Positions 33,426 through 39,015 of a stretch of 45,171 nt of DNA are shown piece after piece. This DNA comes from a virus. Below the pieces are notes generated by a model. The model saw only the letters and a program-made list of their open reading frames with translations, made no database searches and had not been told where the DNA came from. Location of the stretch: IMG/VR virus record IMGVR_UViG_3300021356_000038, positions 1 through 45,171 of that record. One strand, written 5' to 3'. Both the position numbers and the translations under genes were made by a program. Position 1 is the stretch's first letter; every line of letters begins with the position of its first letter.

Positions 33426-33677
33426 ATGATGAATCCCAACGCAGACAGCAACCTCACCGACGCCGACTTCGACCTCATGGACAAGATCTTCCTGGCAGGG
33501 TGGGAGTTCGGCAAGGCCAACATCAGCCAGACGGCTACCGAGGCGCTCATCCTGTTCAAGATGGCAATCTCTCAGCCCGATCTGACGGATCCTATGGATG
33601 CTGCCATCAAAGCGGGCATCAAGAAGACCGACGCCCTTTGGGCCGCTGACGCGAAAAAGAACGCCGAAATGAATTGA
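33426..33677 (+). CDS. Small protein (83 aa), function unknown
   Basis: Start at 33426 (ATG ATG; the second is also possible). The helical acidic protein begins MMNPNADSNLTDADFDLMDK and continues with FLAGWEFGKANISQTATEAL. The frame runs open upstream through the cassette, but the TACAAT promoter 6 nt before the ATG shows where the gene starts. It is the first gene fed by a hairpin-box cassette. No family is recognised. Confidence 0.6.
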   Translation: MMNPNADSNLTDADFDLMDKIFLAGWEFGKANISQTATEALILFKMAISQPDLTDPMDAAIKAGIKKTDALWAADAKKNAEMN

Positions 33678-33754
33678 AATGCCCAACGCCCCAGGGTATA
33701 ATGGGGCTCACACGGGGGAGACCCCACTCATCCAACATCAACCAAAATCAGATC
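33674..33754 (+). promoter_or_regulatory. Sigma70-like promoter with a leader hairpin
   Basis: TTGAAA at 33674-33679, 17-bp spacer, TATAAT at 33697-33702. Unlike its neighbours this promoter gives a leader of about 45 nt, which contains GGGG-AGA-CCCC. No clear Shine-Dalgarno is seen before the ATG at 33755. Confidence 0.65.
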
Positions 33755-33985
33755 ATGTTCAACGACATCACCAACATCGTCCGCTCCAACCAAAACGCCG
33801 TCATGTTCCGCATCGGGAATGGCAGCGCCTCGTCTGCCATCTATAGCATCGTGGATGTGAAGACTCAGAAGACCATCAAGGTCGGTACACGCGATGCGTG
33901 CAAAGCCTACTGGAATCGTCACCTCAAGAACTCTCGCCAGTTCGTGACGCCCAACGGCTCAAACCATCGCTTCATGGGGGCCTGA
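33755..33985 (+). CDS. Small protein (76 aa), function unknown
   Basis: MFNDITNIVRSNQNAVMFRI begins a mixed alpha/beta protein; the end, NSRQFVTPNGSNHRFMGA, is Asn/Arg-rich. The ATG at 33755 is the first one behind the promoter that lies outside the -10. The middle part (YSIVDVKTQKTIKVGTRDAC) looks like a small beta-sheet. No family is recognised. Confidence 0.55.
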   Translation: MFNDITNIVRSNQNAVMFRIGNGSASSAIYSIVDVKTQKTIKVGTRDACKAYWNRHLKNSRQFVTPNGSNHRFMGA

Positions 33986-34000
33986 TGATCCCCCACTCGT

Positions 34001-34051
34001 CAGGGCGAGTCTAAATAGCATTTAGGCCCTGAGCGGCTCCCTTCGGGGAGC
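34001..34051 (+). promoter_or_regulatory. Two tandem hairpins directly before a start codon
   Basis: The first hairpin pairs CAGGGC with GCCCTG around an inner perfect stem CTAAAT-AGC-ATTTAG. The second is GCTCCC-TTCG-GGGAGC (34036-34051) and ends 2 nt before the ATG at 34054. It can block ribosome access or act as a 3' end for the upstream gene. CTAAATAG could also be a late-type promoter element. Confidence 0.6.
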
Positions 34052-34053
34052 GT

Positions 34054-34314
34054 ATGACTAGCTTCAACATTCATGACGTTCACGAAGTCCTTCCCGAAGT
34101 TCACCACTCCAGCGATGGCCGAGGTTGGATCACTCTTAGGGCCAAGCGCAGGAACTTCTTCAATGGGGACGATATGGAAGATATCGAGGTGACCATGTTC
34201 ACCGACGATATCCTCATGCTGGCAGATGATCTCGCGTGGGAAGTGCGCCAGCAGTCCGCCATTCACCTCTCGCATCTGAGCAAAAGAGAGGAGGAAAACC
34301 AAGAGTCCGCTTGA
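34054..34314 (+). CDS. Small protein (86 aa), function unknown
   Basis: The product begins MTSFNIHDVHEVLPEVHHSS and is acidic in its second half (DDMEDIEVTMFTDDILMLAD), with a Glu/Lys-rich end. The start sits immediately behind a strong hairpin and has no Shine-Dalgarno. The stop codon TGA is part of TTGAC before cassette B. No family is recognised. Confidence 0.55.
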   Translation: MTSFNIHDVHEVLPEVHHSSDGRGWITLRAKRRNFFNGDDMEDIEVTMFTDDILMLADDLAWEVRQQSAIHLSHLSKREEENQESA

Positions 34315-34318
34315 CATC

Positions 34319-34444
34319 GGGGGCTTCGGCCCCGGCGCGGACGCGCGTAAGTCCATATACCACAAGCACTTAGGAGAGAAAGTTTCTGCCCCCAGACTCA
34401 AGATAGATCACCACCTGAGGAGCAAGATCGAGTACAATACAGGC
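34319..34444 (+). promoter_or_regulatory. Hairpin-box-promoter cassette B
   Basis: Hairpin I GGGGC-TTCG-GCCCC (34320-34333); hairpin II GCGC-GGAC-GCGC type (34335-34346); box with ends GTAAGT/ACTTAG (34347-34373); 59 nt; TACAAT at 34433-34438 with ACCACC 17 nt upstream; 6 nt to the ATG at 34445. Stem II differs from cassette A at several positions but still pairs. Confidence 0.8.
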
Positions 34445-34792
34445 ATGAAGACAGAAACGATCTACAAAAGCGATGCCTACCCCCAAGTCACGAACACGGA
34501 GCACTTCCGACAGATGATCCTGTGGGGATGTGATGGTGTCAAGGACAAGCCTGACCTACAGGCTCGCTGGAAGTTCTTCGATCCGTGCGGTGCTGCCACT
34601 TGGTACATCGCAGAAGCCGAGCGTGTGGGGGATGATCTCCAGATGTTCGGGTGGTGTGATATGGGCATGGGTTACCCTGAGCTTGGCTATGTCATGCTCT
34701 CGGATCTCGCCTCTATCTCTGGTCCTCTGGGTCTTGGCATCGAGCGGGATATCTTCTTTGATCCCTGCCCGCTTAGTGAGGTGATGTCTTGA
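34445..34792 (+). CDS. DUF2958 family protein
   Basis: This 115-aa protein has the DUF2958 signature: DPCGAATWYIAEAE, then LQMFGWCDMGMGYPELGYVM and GPLGLGIERDIFF. The family is widespread on plasmids, integrative elements and some phages; its function is unknown. The protein is complete for the family (about 100-110 aa). It is the only gene of the island that I can assign to a widespread family besides the GP88-like one. Leaderless start behind cassette B. A coupled TTG-start gene follows. Confidence 0.8.
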   Translation: MKTETIYKSDAYPQVTNTEHFRQMILWGCDGVKDKPDLQARWKFFDPCGAATWYIAEAERVGDDLQMFGWCDMGMGYPELGYVMLSDLASISGPLGLGIERDIFFDPCPLSEVMS

Positions 34793-34944
34793 AGCATACC
34801 CTCTCGCTTGGTTCTATCCTGGGTGGTCAGGATTTGGAGGACTTCCTCGAAGAGATGGACCAAGCCGCCTGTGAGTGGCTGGGTCTGGACGAAGAGATGC
34901 AAGACGCATCGAATATCACGGTGACCTTCGAGACACCCGACTGA
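34789..34944 (+). CDS. Small acidic protein (51 aa, TTG start)
   Basis: TTG at 34789 overlaps the TGA of the DUF2958 gene (TTGA) and has a strong Shine-Dalgarno (GAGGTGA) five nt upstream. The 51-aa product has about 13 acidic and only one basic residue after Lys2, e.g. GGQDLEDFLEEMDQAACEWL. It is helical and acidic, as often seen in small phage inhibitors. It may act together with the DUF2958 protein. Confidence 0.6.
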   Translation: MKHTLSLGSILGGQDLEDFLEEMDQAACEWLGLDEEMQDASNITVTFETPD

Positions 34945-34975
34945 AAAAAACCTGGGCTCTTCTCTTGACTGGGGA

Positions 34976-35099
34976 GGGCTCAGGCCCCGGCGCGGAGCGC
35001 CGTAAGTCCATATACCACAGACACTTACGACCGAAAGTTTCTGCCCTCAGAACGAAGATAGTTCACCACCTGAGGAGCAAGATCGAGTACAATAGGGGC
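34976..35099 (+). promoter_or_regulatory. Hairpin-box-promoter cassette C
   Basis: Hairpin I GGGC-TCAG-GCCC (34976-34987); hairpin II GGCGC-GGA-GCGCC (34989-35001); box with ends GTAAGT/ACTTAC (35002-35028); 59 nt; TACAAT at 35088-35093; 6 nt to the ATG at 35100. The 40 nt before the -10 are nearly the same as in cassettes A and B. Confidence 0.8.
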
Positions 35100-35381
35100 A
35101 TGAAGAACGAGAAGAACATCGACTGCAACGGCGACTCCTGGCACCTCGAAGCTGAGGACAGCAACGGGATCACCGTGTGGGCTGCGTGGCGTGTCACCTT
35201 CAACGGTCACCAGAAGAACCTCTCTTGGCACTGCTCCGAGGCTGACGCTCAGGCGTTCATCGACGCTGGCATTGCTCAGGCCAAGCGCAGGTCTGAGGAG
35301 ATGGCTGCTGAACAGCGTTCGGCTTACGAGCAGAATCTGGCCGATATGGCCGAACTCCGTGGCCCGCGAGGTTGGGTCTGA
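35100..35381 (+). CDS. Small protein (93 aa), function unknown
   Basis: This protein begins MKNEKNIDCNGDSWHLEAED, with a beta-sheet portion (GITVWAAWRVTFNGHQKNLS) and a C-terminal helix rich in Ala, Glu and Gln, ending LRGPRGWV. The frame is open upstream through cassette C, but the promoter marks the ATG at 35100. It overlaps the next tiny gene (TGATG). No family is recognised. Confidence 0.6.
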   Translation: MKNEKNIDCNGDSWHLEAEDSNGITVWAAWRVTFNGHQKNLSWHCSEADAQAFIDAGIAQAKRRSEEMAAEQRSAYEQNLADMAELRGPRGWV

Positions 35382-35464
35382 TGGAAGAACAGAACAACGC
35401 CCTCGAATTCCTGGCAGTCCTGGGCACTGCCGCTCTCTGGATCTCTCTTACCTTTCTAATCTGA
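35381..35464 (+). CDS. Tiny membrane peptide (27 aa)
   Basis: Between two TGATG overlaps lies a 27-codon frame, MEEQNNALEFLAVLGTAALW followed by ISLTFLI. It is a short polar start and one hydrophobic helix, which fits a single-pass membrane peptide. The exact stop-start coupling on both sides supports translation. Function unknown. Confidence 0.5.
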   Translation: MEEQNNALEFLAVLGTAALWISLTFLI

Positions 35465-35598
35465 TGGACGAACTCTCTAACCTGTCGGGTGGCTTTACTA
35501 TGGACGAAGAACTCACGCTCGAAGAAATCGAACAGATCCTCGGTGACCTTGTGGGGGACCTTCTCCCTGACGCAGACATCGACGCTCTAGAAAGCTAA
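35464..35598 (+). CDS. Small acidic protein (44 aa)
   Basis: The ATG at 35464 overlaps the previous TGA. The product is very acidic (MDEELTLEEIEQILGDLVGD, then LLPDADIDALES) with no Lys or Arg. Helical and Leu-rich, it could bind a host protein or mimic DNA; nothing decides this. A strong hairpin (start of cassette D) follows. Confidence 0.5.
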   Translation: MDELSNLSGGFTMDEELTLEEIEQILGDLVGDLLPDADIDALES

Positions 35599-35611
35599 AC
35601 TTTCGAGGTTT

Positions 35612-35752
35612 GCCCTTGCCCTTCGGGGCAGGGGCGGGCCGGGGGCGACAGCCCTAAGTCCATATACCACAGGCACTTACGAACGAAAAAAGATCCAAAG
35701 GAACTCAAGAAACACCCCCACCTAGGACGATAAATAGAGTACAATGGCACGC
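35612..35752 (+). promoter_or_regulatory. Hairpin-box-promoter cassette D
   Basis: Hairpin I is longer than in A-C: GCCCTTGCCC-TTCG-GGGCAGGGGC (35612-35635). Hairpin II is GGGC-GACA-GCCC (35643-35654). The box ends in TAAGT/ACTTAC (35654-35680). The next 59 nt differ strongly in sequence from A-C but keep the length. TACAAT is at 35740-35745, preceded by GATAAATAGAG; 7 nt to the ATG at 35753. Confidence 0.8.
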
Positions 35753-35998
35753 ATGAGCACTGAGAACTACAGCCGCGAGGAACTCATCTCCCTTTACTCT
35801 GACCTCCAAAAGGAGGCGTGGGGATTCCGTCCCCGTGAGTTTGATTTCATGTCTACCGCTCAAATCGGGCGTGGGGTGGACTATTTCCACAATCTTCTTG
35901 CCGAGATGGCTGAGGAGGCTGCAGAGGCAGCGGACCCCAATTCTTGGCAGAAGTATGTTCCTACTTCCACTTTCACTAACACCCTTAAGTTTTCCTGA
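35753..35998 (+). CDS. Small protein (81 aa), function unknown
   Basis: MSTENYSREELISLYSDLQK begins a helical protein with an Ala/Glu stretch (LAEMAEEAAEAADPN). The ATG at 35753 is chosen because the upstream in-frame ATG at 35744 overlaps the TACAAT element. It is followed within 3 nt by another gene. No family is recognised. Confidence 0.6.
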   Translation: MSTENYSREELISLYSDLQKEAWGFRPREFDFMSTAQIGRGVDYFHNLLAEMAEEAAEAADPNSWQKYVPTSTFTNTLKFS

Positions 35999-36000
35999 TC

Positions 36001-36327
36001 ATGTTCGATACCAAAAACTATATCCTGCACGATGGTCTAAACGATGCCATCTCCCAAGCTGAAGACGATGCGCGGGACATTGAGCTACAGGAAGCCCTAG
36101 AAGACATCAAGAACGATGCGTGGGACACCTATGAGCGGGACATGGAAATCTACGCTCTAGTTCATGAGCTTCAAAGCTGGGGTAGCATGTGGGATGAGCA
36201 AGAGGCGATCGAAGAAATCACCTACCTCTACAAGTTTGCCAGGGCTAAGTTCCTGCGTCTCTACGAGGGCGTTTACACCACGCTGCACCCGTTCGATCTG
36301 AACAGGTTCGTCAAAGAAATCCGCTGA
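36001..36327 (+). CDS. Acidic helical protein (108 aa), function unknown
   Basis: The product is acidic and helical (AISQAEDDARDIELQEALED), with aromatic residues in the second half (FARAKFLRLYEGVYTTLHPF) and a short basic end. The start follows the previous stop by 2 nt. It precedes cassette E. No family is recognised. Confidence 0.6.
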   Translation: MFDTKNYILHDGLNDAISQAEDDARDIELQEALEDIKNDAWDTYERDMEIYALVHELQSWGSMWDEQEAIEEITYLYKFARAKFLRLYEGVYTTLHPFDLNRFVKEIR

Positions 36328-36339
36328 TTTAGTTGACGA

Positions 36340-36467
36340 GGGGGCTTCGGCCCCCGGCGGCGACCGCCGCAAGTCCATATACGACAGACACTTACGCACG
36401 AAATTTCTCCCCCCTAGACTCAAGATAGTTCACCACCTGAGCCGATAAATAGAGTACAATGGCACAC
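36340..36467 (+). promoter_or_regulatory. Hairpin-box-promoter cassette E
   Basis: Hairpin I GGGGGC-TTCG-GCCCCC (36340-36355); hairpin II GGCGG-CGA-CCGCC (36356-36368); box with ends GCAAGT/ACTTAC (36369-36395); 59 nt; TACAAT at 36455-36460, with ACCACC 17 nt upstream and GATAAATAGAG just before; 7 nt to the ATG at 36468. Confidence 0.8.
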
Positions 36468-36704
36468 ATGAACGAAAACGACTACCCCGAGGGTTTCGAC
36501 CCCACCCTTCCGACCGACCGACAGCCCGTGACCGAGTGGGACCAACCGATGGACGAAGCGGACAGCTACGTCGATTGGGATGAGGTCTCCGATGCGGACG
36601 CAGACTGGCGATGGGAGGAATCCCACGAATACCTGGATCTTGCCGATGATGAGCAAGCGTTCGGGTCCGCAGGTTTCGGCATGGACGAGACTTACGACTA
36701 CTGA
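36468..36704 (+). CDS. Extremely acidic small protein (78 aa), possible DNA mimic
   Basis: Roughly a third of the 78 residues are Asp or Glu, with two Arg, one His and no Lys. Tyr and Trp are spaced through the sequence (DSYVDWDEVSDADADWRWEE). Such composition is typical of DNA-mimic proteins such as T7 Ocr, which block restriction enzymes, but many acidic phage proteins do other things. The leaderless start behind cassette E suggests early expression, which would suit anti-restriction. The function is a guess. Confidence 0.6.
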   Translation: MNENDYPEGFDPTLPTDRQPVTEWDQPMDEADSYVDWDEVSDADADWRWEESHEYLDLADDEQAFGSAGFGMDETYDY

Positions 36705-36722
36705 TCTTTTCCCCTTTCTTCC

Positions 36723-36751
36723 TGGACAATCACACCAAACCGAGGTATAAT
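36723..36751 (+). promoter_or_regulatory. Sigma70-like promoter
   Basis: TGGACA at 36723-36728, 17-bp spacer, TATAAT at 36746-36751, then ACACGC and the ATG at 36758. Confidence 0.7.
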
Positions 36752-36757
36752 ACACGC

Positions 36758-37039
36758 ATGAAAGATTTCAGCAACGACGCCACGATGGCGCAACTTCAGG
36801 GTATCTCCGTTCAGCTTGGCGACATCTTCGCCCGTGTCTATCGCGACACCAAGAAGGACGTTCAGCTTGACGGTAGCCCGACCTACCTGTCTCTTCAGAT
36901 CCTCGAAGCGTACAAGGAGGTGCGCCGATGCCTTCCTCGCGAGGGCAACTTCAAGGATGCCCGACACATCGGAGCCGATGCGGCTCACTCTGCCACGCAG
37001 GGGGATGAGCTTCCCCGTCACCTGAGCAACCAGGGCTGA
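36758..37039 (+). CDS. Small protein (93 aa), function unknown
   Basis: The product starts MKDFSNDATMAQLQGISVQL and is helical with mixed charge; the C-terminal part (ARHIGADAAHSATQGDELPR) is likely disordered. Own promoter, leaderless start, own strong terminator just downstream, so it is a single-gene transcription unit. No family is recognised. Confidence 0.6.
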   Translation: MKDFSNDATMAQLQGISVQLGDIFARVYRDTKKDVQLDGSPTYLSLQILEAYKEVRRCLPREGNFKDARHIGADAAHSATQGDELPRHLSNQG

Positions 37040-37048
37040 TAGATGACA

Positions 37049-37140
37049 GGGAGCGGGTGAGCTAGAGTTTTACTCGCGACCCGCTCCCTCCCACTGCCCC
37101 CGAAAGATCCTAACCGAGTGCGATCTTTCGGGGGGTTTTT
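37049..37140 (+). terminator. Double hairpin with intrinsic terminator
   Basis: A first stem GGGAGCGGGT/ACCCGCTCCC (37049-37058 with 37079-37088) is followed by CCCCCGAAAGATC/GATCTTTCGGGGG (37097-37109 with 37122-37134) and GTTTTT. The second is a strong rho-independent terminator. It closes the first part of the island. Confidence 0.85.
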
Positions 37141-37149
37141 GTGGACTTG

Positions 37150-37265
37150 GGCGGCTTCGCCGCCGGGGCGTCCCGCCCTAAGTTCATATACCACAGGCAC
37201 TTAGGACCGAAAAGAAAACCGAGGAACACACGCCAAATCCCTTGCGGGTGTGGTATACTGAGGGC
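37150..37265 (+). promoter_or_regulatory. Hairpin-box-promoter cassette F (short spacer)
   Basis: Hairpin I GGCGGC-TTC-GCCGCC (37150-37164); hairpin II GGGCG-TCC-CGCCC (37166-37178); box with ends TAAGT/ACTTAG (37178-37204). Here the distance to the -10 (TATACT, 37254-37259) is 49 nt, ten less than in the other copies. Six nt to the ATG at 37266. No ACCACC is found 17 nt upstream. Confidence 0.8.
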
Positions 37266-37910
37266 ATGAAGACCACTACTCTCTACAAGAAGGGCATCAA
37301 ACGCCCGATGGAAGCCAAGAACATTCTCAAGCCTGGGGGCAATAACAAGAAGCTTGGCCGTAAGATCAAAAAAGGCAAGTGGAGTGGCGCTTATATCTAT
37401 TCGCTAACGCTTACCGAGCGTGCTACTTGTCCCACTAGTTGTCACCATTGGGATGATTGTTATGGTAACAATATGCCCTTTGCTCACCGTTTCGAGCATG
37501 GCCCTTTGCTAGAGGATAAGCTTACCGAAGAAGTGGCAGCACTATGCTCCAAGCATGATAAGGTCGCTATTCGTTTGCACGTTCTAGGCGACTTCTATAG
37601 CATCGACTATGTTCGCTTTTGGGATGGCCTTATGTGCATTCACCCTAACCTACACGTTTGGGGTTATACCGCTCGCGTTGATAGGATTGGGCGTGAGGTT
37701 ATGGCTATGAACCTGCGGTATCCCGACCGTTGGGCTGTTCGCCTCTCTGGCAACAATGATAGCTGCGGCCCTACCCAATGGTATGCGGCAGAAGAAAAGT
37801 TTCGGGGTCAATCATTCGACTGCCCCGAACAAACAGGCAAGGCCGCTTCCTGTGCCGATTGTGCTGCTTGCTGGCAATCTTCTATGACCGTTCGCTTCCT
37901 CTCCCACTGA
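37266..37910 (+). CDS. GP88-family phage protein
   Basis: This 214-aa protein resembles the phage gene-product-88 family. A basic N-terminus leads to AYIYSLTLTERATCPTSCHH followed by DDCYGNNMPF, then HVLGDFYSIDYVRFWDGLMC and a C-terminal CPEQTGKAASCADCAACW. The 13 or so Cys residues, in CxxxC/CxxC sets, suggest a metal or Fe-S cluster. The family is found in actinobacteriophages and other phages; I know no established function. The ATG at 37266 has a TATACT 6 nt upstream. Assignment is by remembered pattern, so moderate. Confidence 0.7.
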   Translation: MKTTTLYKKGIKRPMEAKNILKPGGNNKKLGRKIKKGKWSGAYIYSLTLTERATCPTSCHHWDDCYGNNMPFAHRFEHGPLLEDKLTEEVAALCSKHDKVAIRLHVLGDFYSIDYVRFWDGLMCIHPNLHVWGYTARVDRIGREVMAMNLRYPDRWAVRLSGNNDSCGPTQWYAAEEKFRGQSFDCPEQTGKAASCADCAACWQSSMTVRFLSH

Positions 37911-37922
37911 TTTTCGGGATTT

Positions 37923-38061
37923 GCTCTTGCCCTTTGGGGCGGGAGCCGCCGGGCGCGACCGACCTAAGTTCATATTTCTCACGGACTTACCCTCAAAAAT
38001 TTGCCTACATAGATTGGAGAAAGGTGCCCACGGGAGCCGATGAATAGAGTACCATACACAT
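37923..38061 (+). promoter_or_regulatory. Hairpin-box-promoter cassette G (degenerate)
   Basis: Hairpin I GCTCTTGCCC-TTTG-GGGCGGGAGC (37923-37946) pairs through several G-U pairs. Hairpin II (37951-37964) has one mismatch. The box (37964-37990, ends TAAGT/ACTTAC) has changes in the middle (CATATTTCTC). The spacing to TACCAT (38050-38055) is again 59 nt; 6 nt to the ATG at 38062. Confidence 0.7.
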
Positions 38062-38250
38062 ATGCGCCACTACGCAGAGACCGATTCCAAGGCCATCAGG
38101 GCCTCTCATGGTGGTGCGGGCTTCAAGTGCCCGTGCTGCAATCGCTTTGGTATGTCTACTAAGCGTAGGCATAGGGCTAAGAAGAGCGATAGCCGTTTCG
38201 TTCGGCGTAAGCTCAAGCAGAACCTTAGGAACAACAAAGGAGATAACTAA
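38062..38250 (+). CDS. Small basic zinc-finger-like protein (62 aa)
   Basis: CPCC in the middle (GGAGFKCPCCNRFGMSTKRR) and a very basic C-terminal half (RRKLKQNLRNNK) suggest a small metal-binding nucleic-acid protein. Only one Cys cluster is visible, so a full zinc finger would need His ligands or a dimer. Leaderless start; the stop overlaps the next ATG (TAATG). Confidence 0.55.
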   Translation: MRHYAETDSKAIRASHGGAGFKCPCCNRFGMSTKRRHRAKKSDSRFVRRKLKQNLRNNKGDN

Positions 38251-38642
38251 TGACTAATCTAATCACTAAAGAATTCGATTGGGACGCTGCTAGTAAGCAG
38301 GTCCTTAGTAACCTCGACAACACTAACACGGGAGCAAGAGAACGAGTAGAAAAGCATATCGGTTCTCTAATGCTTAAGAAACATAGATGGCCCGATATCT
38401 ATACCGATGATCCTTATGCACTAGCTACTAGCTTTTTCGATCTCCATTTCCTTAGCTATACTGGTTTTGAGAACGCTAGTGATGGTATGAACATCTGGGA
38501 GGGAAATGATAACGTACTGATTAGCCAAGAGGAGTTTATGCTAAGGCTTATGGAGGTGCAGTATGCTATCGAAGTAGTGTATGGCGATCTTAAAGGCCAC
38601 GAAGCGTTTAACTACTACATGAACGGACGGCACGATACCTAA
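38250..38642 (+). CDS. Protein of unknown function (130 aa)
   Basis: Helical protein beginning MTNLITKEFDWDAASKQVLS, with aromatic and acidic residues in the second half (EVQYAIEVVYGDLKGHEAFN). It has a proper Shine-Dalgarno (AGGAG) 7 nt upstream and is coupled to the previous gene by TAATG. Base composition is lower in G+C than in the genes before it, so this may belong to another module. No family is recognised. Confidence 0.6.
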   Translation: MTNLITKEFDWDAASKQVLSNLDNTNTGARERVEKHIGSLMLKKHRWPDIYTDDPYALATSFFDLHFLSYTGFENASDGMNIWEGNDNVLISQEEFMLRLMEVQYAIEVVYGDLKGHEAFNYYMNGRHDT

Positions 38643-38648
38643 TTAGTA

Positions 38649-38696
38649 GTGAAATAGGATAGCCTCTCGACTATAATAGATGGGAGGTTATCCTAT
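38649..38696 (+). promoter_or_regulatory. Promoter inside a 15-bp inverted repeat that covers the ribosome-binding site
   Basis: Arms at 38654-38668 and 38682-38696 pair over 15 bp (two as G-U). The loop holds TATAAT (38672-38677); GTGAAA lies 17 nt upstream. The right arm carries GGGAGG, the Shine-Dalgarno of the next gene. Transcripts entering from upstream would fold and hide it, while transcripts from the internal promoter would lack the left arm. Confidence 0.65.
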
Positions 38697-38945
38697 ATGA
38701 ATAAACTATGCTTTGTCATTGAAGACAACACAATAAAAGGCATTAGCTTTGATCGTAATGATCTGAGTAGCTACATGTACGAGTCTAATGCTAAGATACA
38801 GGAAGTTACTGTCCTAGATCTTGCGCGAATGTTCCAGAACAAGGGGATCCAATTAGGAACTGATTGGTTAGGTATATCTCCTGTGGGACATACATTCGAG
38901 ATACCTAGAACTAGCATGGATGCATGGCCCGATGATGGTGGCTGA
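38697..38945 (+). CDS. Small protein (82 aa), function unknown
   Basis: The protein begins MNKLCFVIEDNTIKGISFDR and has alternating beta and helix segments; the end is acidic (MDAWPDDGG). Its expression is probably switched by the inverted repeat around its promoter and ribosome-binding site. It is the last plus-strand gene of the island, closed by the terminator at 38986. No family is recognised. Confidence 0.6.
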   Translation: MNKLCFVIEDNTIKGISFDRNDLSSYMYESNAKIQEVTVLDLARMFQNKGIQLGTDWLGISPVGHTFEIPRTSMDAWPDDGG

Positions 38946-38985
38946 GGATCATGCTAAGGTCAAGTTTGACTTTTTGGATATAAAG

Positions 38986-39015
38986 GGAGCCCTGGTCTTA
39001 ATTGATCAGGGCTCC
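38986..39015. terminator. Bidirectional terminator between convergent transcripts
   Basis: GGAGCCCTG (38986-38994) pairs with CAGGGCTCC (39007-39015). The minus strand continues into CTTTAT, and the plus strand into TTGCC. It lies between the plus-strand island and the minus-strand small genes, so it may stop both. Confidence 0.65.

Noticed and set aside
33328-37990. tRNA or tRNA-like gene in the repeated box
   Set aside because: The box and hairpins do not form a cloverleaf: no acceptor stem with 7 bp, no T-loop GTTCRAA and no CCA end.
33301-38061. CRISPR array
   Set aside because: The seven repeats are about 130 nt long, unequal in spacing (hundreds of nt), separated by genes, and contain promoters. 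They are regulatory cassettes, not CRISPR repeats and spacers.
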